Origin: Amycolatopsis sp. NBRC 101858 | GTDB lineage: Bacteria > Actinomycetota > Actinomycetes > Mycobacteriales > Pseudonocardiaceae | Length of the DNA: 64,000 nucleotides | Assembly: GCF_030269325.1 (NCBI RefSeq) | Contig: NZ_BSTD01000001.1 | Coordinates: forward strand, 2,310,681-2,374,680 | Reading direction: 5' to 3' | Part shown: piece by piece, positions 26,504 through 33,817 of the stretch | How the letters are laid out: every line of letters begins with the position of its first letter | Position numbering within the stretch: the stretch's first letter is position 1 | The notes under the pieces: model-generated | Databases searched by the model: none | The model's input: only the letters and a program-made list of their open reading frames with translations | What the model was told of the DNA's origin: nothing | Made by a program: the position numbers and the translations under genes

Positions 26504-27838
26504 TCAGGCCCCCATCAGGGCCTGGCCGCAGACGCGGACCACGTTGCCGTTCACCGCGGCCGACGCCGGGTTCGCGTACCAGGCGATCGTCTCGGCGACG
26601 TCGACCGGCAGGCCGCCCTGGCCGAGGCTGGACAGCCGCCGGCCGGCCTCGCGGATGAACAGCGGGACCGCCGCCGTCATCTTCGTCTCGATGAACCCGG
26701 GCGCGACCGCGTTGATCGTGCCGCCGTACGCCGCGAGCTGCGGCGCGCCGACGTTCACCATGCCGATGACGCCCGCCTTCGACGTCGCGTAGTTCGCCTG
26801 GCCGACGTTGCCGGCAATGCCCGCGATCGACGAGACGCCGATGATGCGGCCGTTCTCGTTCAGCACGCGGTCGCCGAGCAGCTTGTCGTTCACCGCGAGC
26901 TGCGACGCCAGGTTGACCGCGATCACCGAGTCCCACGCGCTCTCGCTCATGTTGCCCAGCGTCTTGTCGCGCGTGATGCCCGCGTTGTGCACGACGACGT
27001 CGACGCCGCCGTGACGCTCCTTCAGGTACTCCGCGAGCTTCGCGGGCGCGCTCGGCGAAGTGATGTCGAGCTGCAGCGACGACCCGCCGATCTTGTTCGC
27101 CACCTTGGACAGGTCGCCGCCCTGGGCGGGGATGTCGAGCGCGACGACGTGCGCGCCGTCGCGGGCCAGCACCTCGGCGATCGCCGCGCCGATGCCGCGG
27201 GACGCGCCGGTGACCAACGCGACCTTGCCGTCGAGCGGCTTCTCCCAGTTCGCGGGCGCCGAAGCCGTCTTGCCCTCGGCGCCGATCCGGATGACCTGCG
27301 CGTCGACGAACGCGGACTTCGCGGAGAGCAGGAAGCGCAGCGTCGACTCCGTCGCCTCTTCGGCACCTTCGGCGACGTACACGAGCTGAGCCGTCGCGCC
27401 GCGCTTCAGCTCCTTGCCCACGGAACGCACGAAGCCCTCGAGAGCGCGCTGAGCGATCCGCTCGCGGCCTTCGACCTGCTCCGGCGGCGTGCCCAGGACG
27501 ACCACCCGGCCGGACGGCCCGACGCTGCGGATCACCGGGTGGAAGAAGTCGTAGACCTCGCGCAGGCCCGAAGGGTCGGTGACGCCGGTGGCGTCGAAGA
27601 CGAGCGCCGCGTGCCGGTCACCCGAAGTGGTGACGACGTCGATGCCGGCCTCGGCCAGCTGGTCACGAAGGGTTTTTTCGAGCCGCCCGCCGGGCGCCGC
27701 GCCGAGAAGTGCGGGACCCTCGAGGGCGGGTTGCCCGGGCTTGTACCGGCGCAGTGTGGCGGGGTTGGGCAGGCCGAGCTTCGGCACCACGAACTTCCCC
27801 AACGGGGTTTTCGTGAACTGCTGGTACCTGTCAGCCAT
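26504..27838 (-). CDS. fabG4: FabG4-like 3-oxoacyl reductase
   Basis: 444 aa, longer than ordinary FabG because of a 200-residue N-terminal flavodoxin-like domain, as in mycobacterial FabG4 (HMwFabG). The C-terminal SDR domain has the NAD-binding TGASRGIGAAIAE, catalytic Asn-Ser-Tyr-Lys set (HNAGITRD, GVSSIAG, YATSKAG) and the FIETKMT end. These enzymes reduce 3-oxoacyl-CoA or -ACP with NADH. Conserved neighbours are the MaoC dehydratase downstream and the thiolase on the opposite strand, making a beta-oxidation or fatty-acid elongation set. The shared 93-bp promoter region contains a perfect palindrome. Confidence 0.93.
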   Translation of the reverse strand: MADRYQQFTKTPLGKFVVPKLGLPNPATLRRYKPGQPALEGPALLGAAPGGRLEKTLRDQLAEAGIDVVTTSGDRHAALVFDATGVTDPSGLREVYDFFHPVIRSVGPSGRVVVLGTPPEQVEGRERIAQRALEGFVRSVGKELKRGATAQLVYVAEGAEEATESTLRFLLSAKSAFVDAQVIRIGAEGKTASAPANWEKPLDGKVALVTGASRGIGAAIAEVLARDGAHVVALDIPAQGGDLSKVANKIGGSSLQLDITSPSAPAKLAEYLKERHGGVDVVVHNAGITRDKTLGNMSESAWDSVIAVNLASQLAVNDKLLGDRVLNENGRIIGVSSIAGIAGNVGQANYATSKAGVIGMVNVGAPQLAAYGGTINAVAPGFIETKMTAAVPLFIREAGRRLSSLGQGGLPVDVAETIAWYANPASAAVNGNVVRVCGQALMGA

Positions 27839-27875
27839 CGAATGCCTCCCGTGCAGTCTGCGTCACGTCGCAGTC

Positions 27876-27897
27876 TAACCTACTTGCGAGTAGGTTA
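27876..27897. promoter_or_regulatory. Perfect 22-bp palindromic operator
   Basis: Two 9-bp arms TAACCTACT and AGTAGGTTA around TGCG, centred between the divergent fabG4-like and fadA2-like genes (starts 27838 and 27932). The size and symmetry fit a TetR dimer or double dimer; the obvious candidate protein is the TetR at 24500, whose own promoter has a related partial site. One regulator could thus control both divergent operons. Confidence 0.8.
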
Positions 27898-27931
27898 CAG
27901 TGTGAGAGAGCCGACCAGAGAGGTGACGTTC

Positions 27932-29221
27932 ATGCCGCCCAGGAAGACAGCAGCCGTCCGCAAGGTCGCGATCATCGGCGGCAACCGGATCCCCTTCGCG
28001 CGGTCGAACGGCCCGTACGCGAAGGCGTCGAACCAGGACATGTTCACCGCCGCGCTCGACGGCCTGGTCAGCCGTTTCTCGCTGCAGGGCGAAGTGATCG
28101 GCGAGGTCGCCGCCGGCGCCGTGCTCAAGCACTCGAAGGACTTCAACCTGGCCCGCGAGAGCGTGCTGGGCAGCAAGCTCTCGCCCGCGACGCCCGCGTC
28201 CGACGTCCAGATGGCGTGCGGCACCGGCTTGCAGGCCATCGTCAATGTCGCGAACAAGATCGCGCTCGGCCAGATCGACTCGGCCATCGCCGGCGGCGTC
28301 GACACGACGAGCGACGCGCCGCTGGCCGTCAACGAGGACCTGCGCCAGATCCTCATCCAGCTCAACGCCGCGAAGACGCTCGGCGACCGGCTGAAGCTCG
28401 TCGCGAAGATCCGGCCCGGGCACATCGTCCCGGCCATCCCGCGCAACGAGGAGCCGCGCACCGGCCTGTCGATGGGCGAGCACGCGGCGCTCACCGCGAA
28501 GATCTGGGAGATCACGCGGGAGGCGCAGGACGAGCTGGCCGCGGCCAGCCACCAGCACCTCGCCGCCGCCTACGACCGCGGGTTCTTCGACGACCTCGTG
28601 ACGCCGTTCCTCAAGCTCGCGCGCGACCAGAACCTGCGCGCCGACTCGACCGCGGAGAAGCTCGCCAAGCTCAAGCCGGCCTTCGGCGGCCCGGACGGCA
28701 CGATGACCGCGGGCAACTCGACGCCGCTGACCGACGGCGCGTCGACCGTCCTGCTCGCCACCGACGAGTGGGCGAAGGCGCACAAGCTGCCGGTGCAGGC
28801 GTACCTGACGTTCTCGCAGACCGCCGCCGTCGACTACGTCCACGGCGAGGAGGGCCTGCTGATGGCGCCCGCGTACGCCGTGCCGCGGATGCTCTCGCGT
28901 GCTGGGCTTTCGCTGCAGGACTTCGACTTCTACGAGATCCACGAGGCGTTCGCGTCGCAGGTGCTGGCCACGCTCAAGGCGTGGGAGGACCCGGCGTTCG
29001 CCAAGGAGAAGCTGGAGCTGGACGAGCCGCTCGGCGCGATCGACCGGACGAAGCTCAACGTCAACGGCTCGTCGCTGGCGGCCGGGCACCCGTTCGCCGC
29101 GACCGGCGGCCGGATCGTCGCGACGCTGGCGAAGCTGCTGCACGAGAAGGGATCCGGCCGCGGCCTGATCTCGATCTGCGCGGCCGGCGGCCAGGGCGTC
29201 ACCGCGATCCTGGAGAAGTAG
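27932..29221 (+). CDS. fadA2: FadA2-like acetyl-CoA acyltransferase (thiolase)
   Basis: 429 aa. Thiolase landmarks: IIGGNRIPFARSNGPY, nucleophilic Cys in VQMACGTGLQA, AGGVDTTSDAP, NEDLRQ, the His in NVNGSSLAAGHPFAATGGR, and the second Cys in ISICAAGGQG. It cleaves 3-oxoacyl-CoA or condenses acetyl-CoA units. Divergent from the fabG4/htdX-like pair as in Mycobacterium tuberculosis Rv0241c-Rv0243. ATG 27932 has GAGAGGTGA upstream; the very long open frame upstream of it is antisense to fabG4. Ends at a perfect terminator hairpin. Confidence 0.93.
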   Translation: MPPRKTAAVRKVAIIGGNRIPFARSNGPYAKASNQDMFTAALDGLVSRFSLQGEVIGEVAAGAVLKHSKDFNLARESVLGSKLSPATPASDVQMACGTGLQAIVNVANKIALGQIDSAIAGGVDTTSDAPLAVNEDLRQILIQLNAAKTLGDRLKLVAKIRPGHIVPAIPRNEEPRTGLSMGEHAALTAKIWEITREAQDELAAASHQHLAAAYDRGFFDDLVTPFLKLARDQNLRADSTAEKLAKLKPAFGGPDGTMTAGNSTPLTDGASTVLLATDEWAKAHKLPVQAYLTFSQTAAVDYVHGEEGLLMAPAYAVPRMLSRAGLSLQDFDFYEIHEAFASQVLATLKAWEDPAFAKEKLELDEPLGAIDRTKLNVNGSSLAAGHPFAATGGRIVATLAKLLHEKGSGRGLISICAAGGQGVTAILEK

Positions 29222-29229
29222 CGAGCACG

Positions 29230-29265
29230 CAAAAGGGCCGCCCCTCGCGAGGGGCGGCCCTTTTG
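29230..29265. terminator. Perfect bidirectional terminator
   Basis: A 36-bp perfect palindrome with arms CAAAAGGGCCGCCCCTCG and its complement, carrying A4 at one end and T4 at the other, so it is a rho-independent terminator in both directions. It lies 8 bp after the thiolase stop and 8 bp before the stop of the convergent DoxX gene. Confidence 0.92.
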
Positions 29266-29272
29266 GTGTCTG

Positions 29273-29812
29273 CTAGCCGGGGAGCTTCTTCTGAGCCCGC
29301 TTCGCGAGCTTGTTCGCGCGCTTCTCGGCCTTGCGGCTCAGCTTCCCGGCGGCGGCTCCGACGTCCTTTGCCGCGTGACGCGCGCGCCAAGCCGCCGACG
29401 GCTTCCCGTGCGTGTCGGCGACGGCGAGCAGCAAGCCGCCGGCCATCCCCGCGTTCTTGAAGAACTGGATCTGCTGCTGCTGGCGCTCACCGGGGTCCTT
29501 GATGGTCCAGAAGCTGTGCGCCGCCAGCGTCGTCGGCACCAGGCTGCCGAGCAGGAGCCCGGCCGCGAGCCGAGGCGCCTTTCCGGTGGCGAGCGCGAGA
29601 CCGGCGCTGATCTTGACGGCGGCGTCGATGCGGACGAGCGTCACCGGGTCGCGCGGAACCTGCTCCGGCACGACGTCGCCGACCTTGTCGAAAGCGCCCT
29701 TGAGGAACGGTTCCGCCGCTTTCGCGTGCCCCTCGGCATGCCTCAGCGCATTGATCCCGCCGGTCACGAACATCGCTGCCAGCAGGGGACGTGCCAGTCG
29801 ACGGAGTATCAC
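29273..29812 (-). CDS. DoxX family membrane protein
   Basis: 179 aa. The DoxX core has four helices: RRLARPLLAAMFVTGGINAL, TLVRIDAAVKISAGLALATG, APRLAAGLLLGSLVPTTLAAHSFW and NAGMAGGLLLAVAD. The C-terminus is a basic Lys/Arg/Ala-rich tail (AGKLSRKAEKRANKLAKRAQKKLPG) that should be cytoplasmic. DoxX proteins are linked to membrane redox and stress responses, exact role unclear. GTG 29812 has GAGGAAGG upstream. Confidence 0.88.
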   Translation of the reverse strand: MILRRLARPLLAAMFVTGGINALRHAEGHAKAAEPFLKGAFDKVGDVVPEQVPRDPVTLVRIDAAVKISAGLALATGKAPRLAAGLLLGSLVPTTLAAHSFWTIKDPGERQQQQIQFFKNAGMAGGLLLAVADTHGKPSAAWRARHAAKDVGAAAGKLSRKAEKRANKLAKRAQKKLPG

Positions 29813-29951
29813 GGTCGTTGCCTTCCTCGTACGGGCCGCTGCCTGGTCGAACCTACTCGCTGAGTGCCCGCTCGGCCCGTGCTCGAACCCTCATCGGGGT
29901 TTCTGCGGAATTATCGTGTCGATGCTAGATGGCGCTAGAAAGAGTTAGCGG

Positions 29952-29982
29952 TTGACCTTGACGCGGCGTCAACTTCTATCGT
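29952..29982 (+). promoter_or_regulatory. MerR-type promoter with 19-bp spacer and operator
   Basis: A -35 TTGACC (29952-29957) and a -10 TATCGT (29977-29982) are separated by 19 bp, the long spacing typical of promoters twisted open by MerR proteins. The spacer contains a dyad TTGACGC-G-GCGTCAA (29958-29972). Transcription should start near 29989-29990, at or next to the ATG, giving a leaderless full-length message. It indicates autoactivation by the MerR protein encoded here. Confidence 0.7.
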
Positions 29983-29989
29983 CGAAGAC

Positions 29990-30724
29990 ATGGAGTGGTC
30001 GATCCAGGACATCGCCCGCTCGGCCGGGACCACGAGCCGGACGCTGCGTCACTACGGCGCGGTCGGCCTGCTCGAGCCCAGCCGCGTCGGCAGCAACGGC
30101 TACCGCTACTACGACGAGCAGGCGCTCGTCCGGCTGCAGCGGATCCTGTTGCTGCGCGAGCTCGGCCTCGGGCTGCCGGCCATCGCGGAGGTCCTGGACG
30201 GGCAACGCGACCGCGTCGCGGCGCTCGAGACCCACCTGGAGCTGCTCGAACAGGAGCGGCAGCGGATCGGACGGCAGATCGATTCGGTCCGGACCACGCT
30301 ACGGAGACTGAAAGGAGGTGAACGACTGATGGCAGAGGAAGTCTTGGACGGCTTCGACCACACGAAGTACGAGAAGGAGGTCACCGAGCGCTGGGGCGCT
30401 TCGGCGTACGCGACGGGTGACCGGTGGTGGCGGGCGCTGTCCGCCGAGGAGAAGCAGGCCCACCAGCAGGAGCAGCGGGACATCGCCGCGGCGTTCGGGT
30501 CGGCCCACTCGGCCGGGCTCACGGCCGACGCGGACGACGTCCAGGCGATCGCGCGGCGGCTGCACGCATGGCTGCGACCGGCGGTGTCGTCGGTGTCCGC
30601 GGGGTACTTCGCGGGCTTGGGTCAGCTGTACGTCGACGACCCGCGCTACGGGTTCGAAGGCCCGGGCGCGGCATTCGTCCGCGACGCGATGAAGATCTAC
30701 GCGGAACGGAACCTGACCGACTAG
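29990..30724 (+). CDS. TipA-like MerR transcriptional activator
   Basis: 244 aa. The N-terminal MerR winged helix (about 1-70: YSIQDIA-like WSIQDIARSAGTTSRTLRHYGAVGLLEPSRVGSNGYRYYDEQ) and coiled coil (about 75-110) are followed by a TipAS domain (about 115-244) with FDHTKYEKEVTERWG and the C-terminal YFAGLGQLYVDDPRYG...AMKIYAE. TipAS domains bind multidrug-type ligands and, in Streptomyces lividans, thiopeptides. A strong internal Shine-Dalgarno and ATG at 30329 would allow separate synthesis of the ligand domain, as in the known tipA gene. Controlled by its own MerR-type promoter. Confidence 0.93.
   Translation: MEWSIQDIARSAGTTSRTLRHYGAVGLLEPSRVGSNGYRYYDEQALVRLQRILLLRELGLGLPAIAEVLDGQRDRVAALETHLELLEQERQRIGRQIDSVRTTLRRLKGGERLMAEEVLDGFDHTKYEKEVTERWGASAYATGDRWWRALSAEEKQAHQQEQRDIAAAFGSAHSAGLTADADDVQAIARRLHAWLRPAVSSVSAGYFAGLGQLYVDDPRYGFEGPGAAFVRDAMKIYAERNLTD
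30312..30331 (+). promoter_or_regulatory. Internal ribosome-binding site and start for a TipAS-type short product
   Basis: AAGGAGGTGA at 30312-30321 is a near-perfect Shine-Dalgarno, followed after 7 nt by an in-frame ATG (30329). The product from here would be 131 aa, starting MAEEVLDGFDH, exactly the ligand-binding domain without the DNA-binding part. It is far stronger than any ribosome site before the first ATG, which has none. Confidence 0.8.
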
Positions 30725-31043
30725 CGCGACGTCGTAGTGCGCGCTGGGGGTAGGGACGAGCAGGGCTGCAGACCTGTTCGTCTCTATGTACCCGCTGGGC
30801 GCAGCAGCGTGCGCAGGGTCGTGTCGAGGTGCCGGACGACTTCGTAGCGGGGGCGCTCTCGAAACCTTTGCCGGTCACTACCGCGCCGACCGTGAAGCGG
30901 TGCCGGTCCTGTTCGGCCGCCGCGCGTCATTCTGGCGCCGGGCCGCCGTGATCACTGGGCCGACCGGTCGAACCTCGGCGACACGCCTAGCCGTCTATGG
31001 CCGATTATCGGGCTCGCGCTAGATACGTCGATAACTTGGCAGA
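30725..31043. other. 319-bp gap without a convincing gene
   Basis: No open frame here has credible codon use plus a start. On the minus strand a short frame ending at a TAG near 30787 reads RPRYEVVRHLDTTLRTLLRPAG, which could be the remnant C-terminus of a lost gene, but it has no supporting start. A GATAAC at 31030-31035 could be the -10 of the next gene, whose GTG would then be leaderless. Confidence 0.45.
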
Positions 31044-32234
31044 GTGGACCCTATCCGCAACCCCTTCGCGCCGGGCGCCGGGCAACGGCCGCCCGAGCTG
31101 GCCGGGCGCGAGCGTGAGCTCAAAGCGTTCGAAGTGGTGCTCGAACGGGTTGCGCGGGGGAGACCCGAACGCAGTCTCGTCCTGACCGGGCTGCGCGGGG
31201 TCGGCAAGACCGTGCTGCTCGGGGAGCTGCGCGCGATGGCCGTGCGGCACAAGTGGGGCGCCGGGAAGATCGAAGCGCGGCCGGACGCCGAATTGCGGCG
31301 GCCGCTGTCCGCCGCGCTGCACCGGGCCATCCGGGACCTCGCCGTGCGGCACCGGGCGCCGGACCGGGTCGAAGAGGTGCTCGGCGTGCTCAAGGCCTTC
31401 GCGCTGCGGGCCAACAAGGCCGACGCGAAGCTGCGCGACCGCTGGCAGCCCGGCATCGACGTCCCCGCCGCCCAGGGCCGCGCCGACTCCGGGGACATCG
31501 AGATCGACCTCGTCGAGCTGTTCACCGACGTCGCCGAGCTGGCCGCGGATGTCGGGACCGGCGTCGCGCTGCTCATCGACGAGATCCAGGACCTGCAGCC
31601 CGACGACGTCTCGGCGTTGTGCGCGGCCTGCCACGAGCTCTCGCAGTCCGGCGCGCCGCTCGTCGTCGTCGGTGCCGGGCTGCCGCACGTGCCCGCCGTG
31701 CTCTCGGCGTCGAAGTCCTACTCCGAGCGGCTCTTCCGGTACGCGCGGATCGACCGGCTCGACCGCGCGGACGCCGACTACGCGGTGATGGCGCCGATCG
31801 AGCGCGAGGACGCCGGCATCGAGCCGGAAGCCCTCGACGCGCTCTTCGACGCGTCCGGCGGCTACCCGTACTTCATCCAGGCCTACGGCAAGGCGGCCTG
31901 GGACGCGGCGCCGTCCGACCCGATCACGGTCAAGGACGTCCAGGTCGCCGCGCCCGAAGCGGAGTCGGAGCTGGCCGTCGGCTTCTTCGGCTCGCGCTAC
32001 GACCGGGCGACGCCGGCCGAGCGGGAGTACCTGCAGGCGATGGCCGAGCTGACCCAGGGACGCGACGAGCCCGCCGGCACCGCCGACGTCGCCGTGTTCC
32101 TCGGGCGGAAGCCGTCTTCGCTGTCGCCGGCCCGCGACAGCCTGATGAAGAAGGGCCTCGTGTTCTCCGCCGAGCGGGGCCAGATCGCCTTCACCGTGCC
32201 GCACTTCGGCCACTACCTGCTCGGACGCGACTGA
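31044..32234 (+). CDS. AAA/Orc1-like ATP-binding protein
   Basis: 396 aa. The N-terminus ELAGRERELKAFEVVLERVARG and Walker A GLRGVGKT (residues 49-56), Walker B VALLIDEIQDLQPDD, and sensor-like LVVVGAGLPHVPAVLS fit the ATPase_2/Orc1-like group. A winged-helix-like region (ATPAEREYLQAMAELTQG...LSPARDSLMKKGLVFSAERGQIAFTVP) ends the protein. Such proteins are widespread in actinobacteria, often near regulators, and their cellular role is undefined. GTG start, probably leaderless from GATAAC at 31030. No partner gene is obvious. Confidence 0.82.
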   Translation: MDPIRNPFAPGAGQRPPELAGRERELKAFEVVLERVARGRPERSLVLTGLRGVGKTVLLGELRAMAVRHKWGAGKIEARPDAELRRPLSAALHRAIRDLAVRHRAPDRVEEVLGVLKAFALRANKADAKLRDRWQPGIDVPAAQGRADSGDIEIDLVELFTDVAELAADVGTGVALLIDEIQDLQPDDVSALCAACHELSQSGAPLVVVGAGLPHVPAVLSASKSYSERLFRYARIDRLDRADADYAVMAPIEREDAGIEPEALDALFDASGGYPYFIQAYGKAAWDAAPSDPITVKDVQVAAPEAESELAVGFFGSRYDRATPAEREYLQAMAELTQGRDEPAGTADVAVFLGRKPSSLSPARDSLMKKGLVFSAERGQIAFTVPHFGHYLLGRD

Positions 32235-32375
32235 CCTGGGCTTTTCCGGTCGTCTCGCGGTCTATGAGCGTCCCTAAGCCTTTATCGGAAAATCACTATA
32301 GATAGCTAGAGAGCTATAGCGGGTTGCCTTGGCGTGACTGCCGCCACCCTCGATCTCTCCGGCGCATACCCAAGT

Positions 32376-32396
32376 CTGCCGATGATTCATCGGCAG
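32376..32396. promoter_or_regulatory. Perfect 21-bp palindrome upstream of small gene
   Basis: CTGCCGATGA-T-TCATCGGCAG, with 10-bp arms and a single central base. It lies 45 bp before a TTGGAA/CATACT promoter (32421-32426 and 32445-32450, 18-bp spacer). It may be an operator, or a transcript hairpin that ends transcription from the AAA gene. Confidence 0.6.
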
Positions 32397-32420
32397 GTGT
32401 GCCAAGTCACCGGATATTCG

Positions 32421-32450
32421 TTGGAATCCTTGTGAAAAAAGGTGCATACT
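32421..32450 (+). promoter_or_regulatory. Predicted housekeeping promoter
   Basis: TTGGAA at 32421-32426 and CATACT at 32445-32450 with an 18-bp spacer holding an A6 run, in an AT-rich patch that stands out from the rest of the window. It should drive the 49-aa gene at 32494 with a leader of about 37 nt. Confidence 0.55.
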
Positions 32451-32493
32451 AGAGGCATAAGCCACCGAGACCCTCCGAAGGGGATGCAAACCG

Positions 32494-32643
32494 ATGAACA
32501 ACATCGCCGCCAAGCTCCGTGCCCGTCGCGCTGAGGTTCGCACTCGCCGGGCGCTGAACCGGGCGATCGACACCGCCGCGACCGCGACGGTCCGTCAGGA
32601 ACTCATCGCGATCGCGCAGGCTCGCACGGGCTACATGCGCTGA
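32494..32643 (+). CDS. 49-aa basic helical protein
   Basis: Small protein beginning MNNIAAKLRARRAEVRTRRA and ending IAIAQARTGYMR. It is strongly basic, predicted as two helices, with typical high-GC third positions, so it looks genuinely coding. GAAGGGG precedes the ATG by about 10 nt, a promoter lies upstream, and a hairpin lies downstream. I do not recognise a family; an RNA- or membrane-binding role is conceivable but unproven. Confidence 0.65.
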   Translation: MNNIAAKLRARRAEVRTRRALNRAIDTAATATVRQELIAIAQARTGYMR

Positions 32644-32744
32644 ACCCCTCCGCCTCACCCTGTGGCGGTCGCCCATTCGAGTGACCTATGCCACAAAGTG
32701 CTGAGGCTGTAACGCCACACAAAGTGGCGTCGATACCCCCTACG

Positions 32745-32789
32745 ACCCCGTGATGCTGGCGGACCCCCGACCTGGCAGCATCGCGGGGT
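32745..32789 (+). terminator. Terminator hairpin after the small basic gene
   Basis: Arms ACCCCGTGATGCTG and CAGCATCGCGGGGT pair over 14 bp with one G-U wobble and a 17-nt loop, followed by TTCCC. A smaller hairpin ACGCCAC-ACAAA-GTGGCGT (32712-32730) precedes it. Together they isolate the 49-aa gene from the MarR-GNAT gene. Confidence 0.7.
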
Positions 32790-32845
32790 TTCCCATGTCC
32801 GGGGTACGGAATTCCCCTTGCCGTCGCCGGCTTCCGCAGTATTCT

Positions 32846-32870
32846 TTGACTTCGTCAACGAGTTTGTTGA
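32846..32870. promoter_or_regulatory. MarR-type operator repeats
   Basis: A perfect dyad TTGAC-TTC-GTCAA (32846-32858) is overlapped by a second, TCAAC-GAGTTT-GTTGA (32855-32870), directly before the Shine-Dalgarno of the MarR-GNAT gene. The TTGAC half-sites match those bound by many MarR proteins, so autoregulation is likely. Confidence 0.7.
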
Positions 32871-32878
32871 GGTGGTCA

Positions 32879-33817
32879 ATGAACAACGATCGGGTGGCCG
32901 AGGTCCGCGCGTTCAACCGGCTCTACACCGGAGTGATCGGCGTGCTCGACGAAGGACCGGCGGACGCCGAGTACTCGCTGCCGGAAGCCCGCGTGCTCTT
33001 CGAGCTCGCCCACCAGGACCCGCTGCCGGTGACCGACCTGCGCAAGCGCCTCGACCTCGACGCGGGCTACGCCAGCAGGCTGCTCGCCCGCCTCGAGTCG
33101 CGCGGGCTGATCTCACGCACCCGTTCCGACGAGGACGCCCGCCGCCAGCTGGTGCGCCCGACGGCGGCCGGCCGCGACGCGTTCGCCGTCCTCAACCAGC
33201 GCTCCACCGAGCAGATCGGCGGGTTGCTGGGCCGCTTCGCCGACGAAGACCAGGAGCGCCTGCTCGCCGCGATGCGCACGATCGGCGACCTGGTCGGCGA
33301 GCGCCGTCGCGACCCGGTCCTCGTCCTGCGTCCACCACGACCGGGTGACCTCGGATGGGTGGTCGAACGCCACGGCGCGCTCTACGGCCGCGAGTACGGC
33401 TTCGGCCTGCGCTTCGAAGGGCTCGTCGCCGGCATCGTCGCGGATTTCGCCGCTCGTGACGACCCGGGCCAGGCGTTCTGGATCGCCGAGCTCGACGGCG
33501 AACGCGCCGGGAGCATCGCGTGCACCCGCGGGAAGGACGCGGACACGGCGAAGCTGCGGCTGTTGCTGCTCGAGCCGTCGGCCCGCGGCCACGGCGTCGG
33601 CAAGCGGCTGGTCACCGAGTGCGTCTCCTTCGCGAAGGCGCACGGCTACCGGGCGATGGAGCTGTCGACCGTCTCGATCCTCACCGCGGCCCGCTCGATC
33701 TACCGCGCGGCCGGGTTCGAGCTGGTCCGCGAGGAGGATTTCGACGACTGGGGCCCGAAGCTGACCGACGAGACCTGGCGCCTGGAGTTCTACCGCGGCG
33801 TGCGGCCGAGCAGGTAG
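32879..33817 (+). CDS. MarR-GNAT fusion protein
   Basis: 312 aa. The first about 145 residues are a MarR winged helix (YSLPEARVLFELAHQDPLPVTDLRKRLDLDAGYASRLLARLESRGLI, with the DEDARRQLV wing), and residues 150-312 a GNAT acetyltransferase (LRPPRPGDLGWVVERHGALYGREYGF, acetyl-CoA loop LEPSARGHGVGKRLV, and ARSIYRAAGFEL). Fusions of this kind are common in actinobacteria; the acetyl acceptor is unknown. ATG 32879 has GAGGTGG. It ends 28 bp inside the convergent AhpD-like gene. Confidence 0.92.
   Translation: MNNDRVAEVRAFNRLYTGVIGVLDEGPADAEYSLPEARVLFELAHQDPLPVTDLRKRLDLDAGYASRLLARLESRGLISRTRSDEDARRQLVRPTAAGRDAFAVLNQRSTEQIGGLLGRFADEDQERLLAAMRTIGDLVGERRRDPVLVLRPPRPGDLGWVVERHGALYGREYGFGLRFEGLVAGIVADFAARDDPGQAFWIAELDGERAGSIACTRGKDADTAKLRLLLLEPSARGHGVGKRLVTECVSFAKAHGYRAMELSTVSILTAARSIYRAAGFELVREEDFDDWGPKLTDETWRLEFYRGVRPSR

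Noticed and set aside
26168..27931. Very long plus-strand open frame leading into the thiolase gene
   Set aside because: It is antisense to the fabG4- and htdX-like genes; its translation lacks domain sequence until the real ATG at 27932, which has its own ribosome site.
30519..30878. Minus-strand frame over the MerR gene end
   Set aside because: Overlaps a well-supported gene in antisense and has no start signal or domain.
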